This document shows positions 59,991-64,000 of a stretch of DNA of 64,000 nucleotides, piece after piece. Source of the DNA: CAWKPF01 sp963851415. GTDB taxonomy: Bacteria > Acidobacteriota > Thermoanaerobaculia > Multivoradales > Multivoraceae. Position 1 is the first letter of the stretch; each line of letters begins with the position of its first letter. The stretch covers positions 2,480,001-2,544,000 of the forward strand of contig CAWKPF010000002.1 of assembly GCA_963851415.1 (NCBI GenBank). Direction: 5' to 3'. The translations under genes and the position numbers were made by a program. The notes beneath the pieces are model-generated. The model did not search any database. It was not told where the DNA came from and saw only the letters and a list, made by a program, of their open reading frames with translations.

Positions 59991-61497
59991 GCGCCGTCGT
60001 ACCAAGGACTTCCTCCAGAGCGGCCACGAGCTCCGCCCGATCGGAGAACGGCAAGACCTGATCTCCGATGATTTGCATCTCCTCGTGACCCTTCCCGGCC
60101 ACCACTACACACCAGTCGCCACGACGGCTGGCGACCCCAACGGCACGACGAATGGCTTCACGACGATCCGGGATCACCTTGTACTTGCGATTGCCGCTCT
60201 CGCGTAGACCCTCTTCGACGGCGGCGATGATCGCCTGCGGATCCTCCGAGCGGGGATTGTCCGAGGTGACGATCGGAAGGTCGGCGAGCTCACCCGCGAC
60301 CCGCCCCATCAACGGACGCTTTCCCGGATCGCGATCACCGCCACAGCCGAACACGACGGCGATCTTGCGTGCAGTCAAACGACGTACGGAGCGTAGAGCT
60401 GCCTCGAGCCCACCATCGGTGTGGGCGAAATCGATCAAGACAGGAAACTCCTGCCCGGCCTCGACGCGTTCGAGGCGGCCGTTGACCGGCCCCCGCCTGG
60501 CGATTGCGGCCGCCATGGCTTCGTGAGGCAGCTCGCGTGCCTCGCCGATCGCGATCGCGCCACACAGATTCTCAAGGTTGTAGCTTCCGAGCAGCGGACT
60601 CTCGATCGAGAGGTCGCCGCGCGGGGTCGAGATCCGGGCCCGAATGCCCTGCTCGTCGAGATCGGCATCGACGACCTTCACCTGCCCCCCTTTACCGACC
60701 GTGATCGGCTCGTCGAGCTCGGCCGCGAGCTTGCGCCCCCAGGCGTCGTCGATGTTGACCACACTGCGGCCACCGGGGCGGAGCTTGTCGAACAGACGGC
60801 GCTTGCTGGCGAAGTAGTGATCGAAGTCTGGATGAAAGTCGAAGTGGTCGCGGGTCAGGTTGGTGAATGCGGCCACGTCGAAGGCCATCCCTTCCACTCT
60901 CTTCTGAGCCAGGGCATGAGAAGAGACTTCCATGACGACGGCACCCGCGCCCGCATCTCGCATCTCGGCCAGGCAGCGAAACAGGTCGTTGCCTTCGGGG
61001 GTCGTGCGCTCACCCCCGAGATCGAGATCGCCGAAGAAGTACCCGAGGGTGCCGATCGTGCCTGCCGGAATCCCGGCCACGTCGAACATCTCCCCGACAA
61101 CCAGGGTCGTGGTGGTCTTGCCGTTGGTGCCGGTGATTCCGACACTCACCAGCGCCTCCTGCGGCTGACCATAGAGACGAGCCGCCATGGGACCGAGCAG
61201 GGACCGCGGATCCTCGGCCACCAGCCATGGGACGCTCACCGCAGGAGGCTCCTCCAGAGGCGGGCCACCGGCCAGTACGGCCACAGCGCCGAGCCCGAGC
61301 GCCTGTTGAGCGAACCTGCGGCCATCGGTCTTCTCGCCCGACCAGGCCACGAAGAGGTCGCCAGGAACCACACCACGCGAGTCGTAGCAGATCCCGCGGA
61401 CGTCAATCTCGCTGACCACGCCGGCCCTCGCATCGCCAGTCGCCGAAGCCGAAAGGGGCGTGACCCCGAGCCCGTGCACCAGCTCGGTGAGATCCAT
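59983..61497 (-). CDS. murE: UDP-MurNAc-L-Ala-D-Glu:meso-diaminopimelate ligase
   Basis: 504 residues. DSRGVVPGDLFVAWSGEKTD, GITGTNGKTTTTLVVGEMFD, MEVSSHALAQKRVEGMAFDV, TNLTRDHFDFHPDFDHYFAS. The residue that decides the third amino acid lies in VTSDNPRSEDPQAII: DNPR is the meso-diaminopimelate form (L-lysine enzymes have other residues), so the cell wall should be the common Gram-negative type. The ATG directly follows the ftsI stop with no gap. Confidence 0.97.
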   Translation of the reverse strand: MDLTELVHGLGVTPLSASATGDARAGVVSEIDVRGICYDSRGVVPGDLFVAWSGEKTDGRRFAQQALGLGAVAVLAGGPPLEEPPAVSVPWLVAEDPRSLLGPMAARLYGQPQEALVSVGITGTNGKTTTTLVVGEMFDVAGIPAGTIGTLGYFFGDLDLGGERTTPEGNDLFRCLAEMRDAGAGAVVMEVSSHALAQKRVEGMAFDVAAFTNLTRDHFDFHPDFDHYFASKRRLFDKLRPGGRSVVNIDDAWGRKLAAELDEPITVGKGGQVKVVDADLDEQGIRARISTPRGDLSIESPLLGSYNLENLCGAIAIGEARELPHEAMAAAIARRGPVNGRLERVEAGQEFPVLIDFAHTDGGLEAALRSVRRLTARKIAVVFGCGGDRDPGKRPLMGRVAGELADLPIVTSDNPRSEDPQAIIAAVEEGLRESGNRKYKVIPDRREAIRRAVGVASRRGDWCVVVAGKGHEEMQIIGDQVLPFSDRAELVAALEEVLGTTAHG

Positions 61498-63438
61498 CTA
61501 GCGAGACCCTCCGATCGGCACCCGCGAGGGTGACATTTCGGTCACTCGAACCGGCTCGACCTCGCGCGGCTCGAGCGGAATCCAGGCCACCGAGGCCTCG
61601 AGCGGATCGGGTTGCGGCGCGATCCCGAGATAGACCAGGGCCTCGCTCACGATCTTTCGAAACACGGGTGCCGCGACATCGCCTCCGTGGGTGCGACCGA
61701 CCGGGTCCTTGATCGCCACCAGGACCACCAGGCGCGGCTCGCGGGCCGGAGCCACACCGACGAAGCTCGCCACCCGCCTGGTTCTCGAGTAGCCGGATGA
61801 GTCCGACACCTGCGCCGTGCCGGTCTTGCCTCCGACTCGATATCCCGCGATTGCGGCGGCCTTTCCAGTACCCTCGACGACCACCCCCTCCATCATTCGC
61901 ATGACCGTCTGTGCGGTTGCCGGCGATATCGGCCGGCCGATCAGCTCTCCGGGTCCCCAGCGCGACTCGCGGCCGAGCGCCTGATCGTTGGCCGGCTGCC
62001 GTTGCCCGTTCTTGCCGATGTGAGAGACGATGTAGGGGCGATGCAGGCGGCCTCCGTTGGCGATCGCGGCCACAGCGTTCGCCATCTGCAATGGGGTCAC
62101 GTTGATCCCCTGCCCGAAGGAGGCGTAGGCCACCATGTCGTTGCGCTGCCACTCGGAGCGAAATCGGATCCCCCCGGCGTTCTCTCCTGGAAGATCGACT
62201 CCGGTCTTCTCGCCGAGGTGGAAGTCCTCCAGCGTGTCCAGAAACCGATCGCCGCCGAGCCGGAGCGCGGCCTTCATCACCCCGACATTGCTCGACTTCG
62301 CGATCACTTCACGGAAGGTGAGCACATCGAAGGGCTTGTGGTCGCGAATGTACGCCTTGTCGACCTGGAGGCCACCTCGTTCGCAGTCGATTCGGTCATC
62401 GGGATAGAGAACCATGTTCTCCAGCACGGAGGCGGCCGTGAGGACCTTGAAGGTCGAGCCCGGCTCGTACGCGTCGGAGACGGCCAGGTTCTTTCGCTCT
62501 TCCCGCCGCGTACCTTCGATCCGATTGGGATCGAAGGTCGGCCACGACGCCATGGCGAGGATCGCCGAATCTCGAGGATCGAGGATGACCACCGAGCCAC
62601 TCTTCGCGTTCACCTCCTCGATGGCACGAGCCAGCTCGCGCTCGGCCAGAAACTGAAGAGTGGCATCGAGTGTCAGATAGAGATCGGCCCCCGGCTCCGC
62701 GAGCGCCGCCATCGCGTCGGGGTCCAGCACATAGCCTCGGCCCGGATGTTTGATCACCGTGCGCTCGACATCTCGCCCCGCGACCACGGAGTTGAAGTAC
62801 ACCTCGAGACCTTCGAGACCCTGATGGTCGATACCGGCGATCCCGATCACGTTGGCCGCGAGGGATCCCTTGGGGTAGTAGCGTTTGCTCTCACGCTGGA
62901 AGTACACCCCGGGCAGATCGAGCTCACGGACCCGGGCTGCGATCTCCGGCTCGAGTCGACGCGCAACGACGACACCGGTGCGCTCGACGCTGGCGAGATT
63001 GCGCTCGAGGCGCTGCAGCTGTGTCCGTCCGAGCCCGAGCGCTTTGCCGAGCGCCGCAGCTACGTCTGCAGGGTTCTCGATCTCCCGAGGATCGGCATAG
63101 GCAGACTCGACGTCGACCGAGACTGCGAGCTCACGCCCCCGACTATCGTAGATCGTGCCGCGGGGCGCCGCGATCCGAACCGTCCACTCCTGCTGCTTGT
63201 TCGCCTTCTCGACCCACTCCTCGTGACGCTCGATCTGAAGCTGCCATAGCTGCGCGACGACCAGCCCGGACCAGACCATCAGACCACCGAAGAGAAGCAG
63301 ACGGCGGCGACGGGGCGAACCCGGTGGCAAGGACCGCGCCTCGCGCACTCGAGTCGGACTCCTCCCCGCGGAGACCTTCTGTGAGCTCCGTCGATCCGAG
63401 CGCTCACCGCCATCGCCGCGCCGAATGCGCACCCTCAC
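61498..63438 (-). CDS. ftsI: Septal transpeptidase, penicillin-binding protein FtsI/PBP3-like
   Basis: 646 residues: basic N-terminus, one membrane helix (LLLFGGLMVWSGLVVAQLW), the PBP dimer/pedestal domain (RIAAPRGTIYDSRGRELAVS) and a transpeptidase domain with SxxK in YEPGSTFKVLTAAS, SxN in AKSSNVGVMKAA and KTG in RVGGKTGTAQVS. A short tail of about 50 residues follows without a PASTA domain. It crosslinks septal peptidoglycan with FtsW. Its first bases overlap the ftsL stop. Confidence 0.96.
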   Translation of the reverse strand: MRVRIRRGDGGERSDRRSSQKVSAGRSPTRVREARSLPPGSPRRRRLLLFGGLMVWSGLVVAQLWQLQIERHEEWVEKANKQQEWTVRIAAPRGTIYDSRGRELAVSVDVESAYADPREIENPADVAAALGKALGLGRTQLQRLERNLASVERTGVVVARRLEPEIAARVRELDLPGVYFQRESKRYYPKGSLAANVIGIAGIDHQGLEGLEVYFNSVVAGRDVERTVIKHPGRGYVLDPDAMAALAEPGADLYLTLDATLQFLAERELARAIEEVNAKSGSVVILDPRDSAILAMASWPTFDPNRIEGTRREERKNLAVSDAYEPGSTFKVLTAASVLENMVLYPDDRIDCERGGLQVDKAYIRDHKPFDVLTFREVIAKSSNVGVMKAALRLGGDRFLDTLEDFHLGEKTGVDLPGENAGGIRFRSEWQRNDMVAYASFGQGINVTPLQMANAVAAIANGGRLHRPYIVSHIGKNGQRQPANDQALGRESRWGPGELIGRPISPATAQTVMRMMEGVVVEGTGKAAAIAGYRVGGKTGTAQVSDSSGYSRTRRVASFVGVAPAREPRLVVLVAIKDPVGRTHGGDVAAPVFRKIVSEALVYLGIAPQPDPLEASVAWIPLEPREVEPVRVTEMSPSRVPIGGSR

Positions 63439-63785
63439 GGGAGATCCTCCGGCTCGACGAAGACGAGCTGGTCCAGTTCCGCTGGGCGCATGCCGAGGCG
63501 ACGCTCTGCCTCCTCGGCCACGCGAGCGGGACTGGTCAGCCGGGCGGCCTCGAGCTCGAGTCGCAGCTCTCTCTGATTGAGCTCTTGCAGGAGCTGCTCC
63601 TGACGCTCGATCCGTGCGCCGGCGCGCAGCACCTCGAGGTGAATCCAGGTGTAGGACAAGAGGCCCAGGCCGAGCGGCAGGACCATCAAGGTCAATACCC
63701 CGAGATCTCGCCAGCGACGGCGATCCCGTTCGCGCACCAGGTAGGTGTTGACCACCGGTTTGGGTATCGCGTAGCTGGTCTTCAA
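63435..63785 (-). CDS. ftsL: Cell division protein FtsL-like
   Basis: 116 residues with one membrane helix (LGVLTLMVLPLGLGLLSYTW) and a periplasmic coiled coil (ARIERQEQLLQELNQRELRL, ELEAARL), ending in AEEAERRLGMRPAELDQLVF as in FtsL. Sequence identity in the family is low; the position between rsmH and ftsI makes the assignment firm. The start is a TTG with a close GTGAGG; no better start was found. Confidence 0.85.
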   Translation of the reverse strand: MKTSYAIPKPVVNTYLVRERDRRRWRDLGVLTLMVLPLGLGLLSYTWIHLEVLRAGARIERQEQLLQELNQRELRLELEAARLTSPARVAEEAERRLGMRPAELDQLVFVEPEDLP

Positions 63786-63818
63786 GACCTCACCCCATTG
63801 CTCAACTGAGTCCCTCGA

Positions 63819-64000
63819 TTACAGCCCTCGCGCTGCTCGCAGACGAGCCGACCGGGAGCGCGGATTCAGATTCACCTCTTCTTGCGCAGGACGCACCGGC
63901 TTTCGGGTCAGCACCTCGATCAACTGGGTCTCGGAGCGGGGTCGTCCGGTAATCGGGTCCACCTCGCCCAGTGCCGAGATCCGCATCGCGTTCTTGACGA
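63819..64000 (-). CDS. rsmH: 16S rRNA (cytosine1402-N4)-methyltransferase, C-terminal end
   Basis: Only the last 60 codons are in the window; the rest lies to the right. The reading ends with LIEVLTRKPVRPAQEEVNLN and PRSRSARLRAARGL before TAA, the usual ending of RsmH (MraW). RsmH and RsmI act on the same base, C1402, and both are in this window. The partner rsmI is 38 kb away, so they are not co-transcribed. 33 bases to ftsL. Confidence 0.9.
   Translation of the reverse strand, partial: VKNAMRISALGEVDPITGRPRSETQLIEVLTRKPVRPAQEEVNLNPRSRSARLRAARGL

Overview
The window is a high-GC stretch of a Gram-negative bacterial chromosome. It most likely comes from Acidobacteriota, perhaps Thermoanaerobaculia or a relative. 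This is inferred from family content: two tandem proteins with the VWFA-related domain typical of Acidobacteria joined to GWxTD-type N-termini, a decayed PD40/TolB propeller, a remnant of an FtsX/MacB-type permease, and a REP-associated (RAYT) transposase. A Gram-negative envelope is supported by a complete Mla-type lipid transport operon, two outer-membrane barrel proteins, a SurA-like chaperone, and a MurE carrying the meso-diaminopimelate motif DNPR.

Region by region. 1-3166: a serine hydrolase cut by the window edge, then a decayed zone with a propeller remnant broken by a stop codon, a RAYT transposase with short GC-rich repeats on both sides, and a frame-disrupted permease tail. 3167-10038 (+): a GT39 glycosyltransferase, a secreted SYLF protein, an asparagine-synthase-type amidotransferase, a second GT39 enzyme and a HAD hydrolase; the last three look co-transcribed. 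10039-10760: two tandem repeat arrays, the larger with an 89-bp unit, running up to a tRNA-Ala(GGC) gene whose 3' end is also present as a 16-bp inverted copy. 10773-14612: a small barrel protein, a ComF-like phosphoribosyltransferase and a large outer-membrane protein. 14781-19044: a good sigma-54 promoter in front of a PDZ/GAF/PAS histidine kinase and its NtrC-type regulator. 19071-25197: prfA, a frameshifted prmC, a lytic transglycosylase, a SurA-like protein (-) and rsmI.

25194-28670 (-): cysteine desulfurase, mnmA, a TetR regulator and an ACT-domain protein, chained by 4-base stop/start overlaps. 28964-36461 (+): the two VWA/GWxTD paralogues, maf, a KDPG-type aldolase and two small unknowns (one on -). 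36506-40456: archaeal-type phosphoglycerate mutase, a macro-domain protein (-) and argS. 40473-44057 (-): an Mla-like operon (STAS, permease, ATPase, MCE protein, lipoprotein). 44193-48381 (-): a fused E1 alpha-beta 2-oxoacid dehydrogenase and a Ser/Thr kinase.

48502-64000 (-): most of a dcw cluster in the order rsmH, ftsL, ftsI, murE, murF, mraY, murD, ftsW, murG, murC, ftsQ, ftsA, ftsZ. It is nearly gap-free and makes lipid II precursors and the divisome core. No murB or ddl lies between murC and ftsQ, and the kinase follows ftsZ.

Two signals recur. Several transcription units begin with a hexamer of the form TAnnnT, often preceded by TGn, only 6-8 bases before the start codon, which suggests leaderless mRNAs. 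Three disrupted reading frames (prmC, the permease remnant, the transposase N-terminus) change frame by a single step, two of them at G runs, so assembly error should be excluded before calling them true pseudogenes. All starts, promoters and terminators are read by eye.
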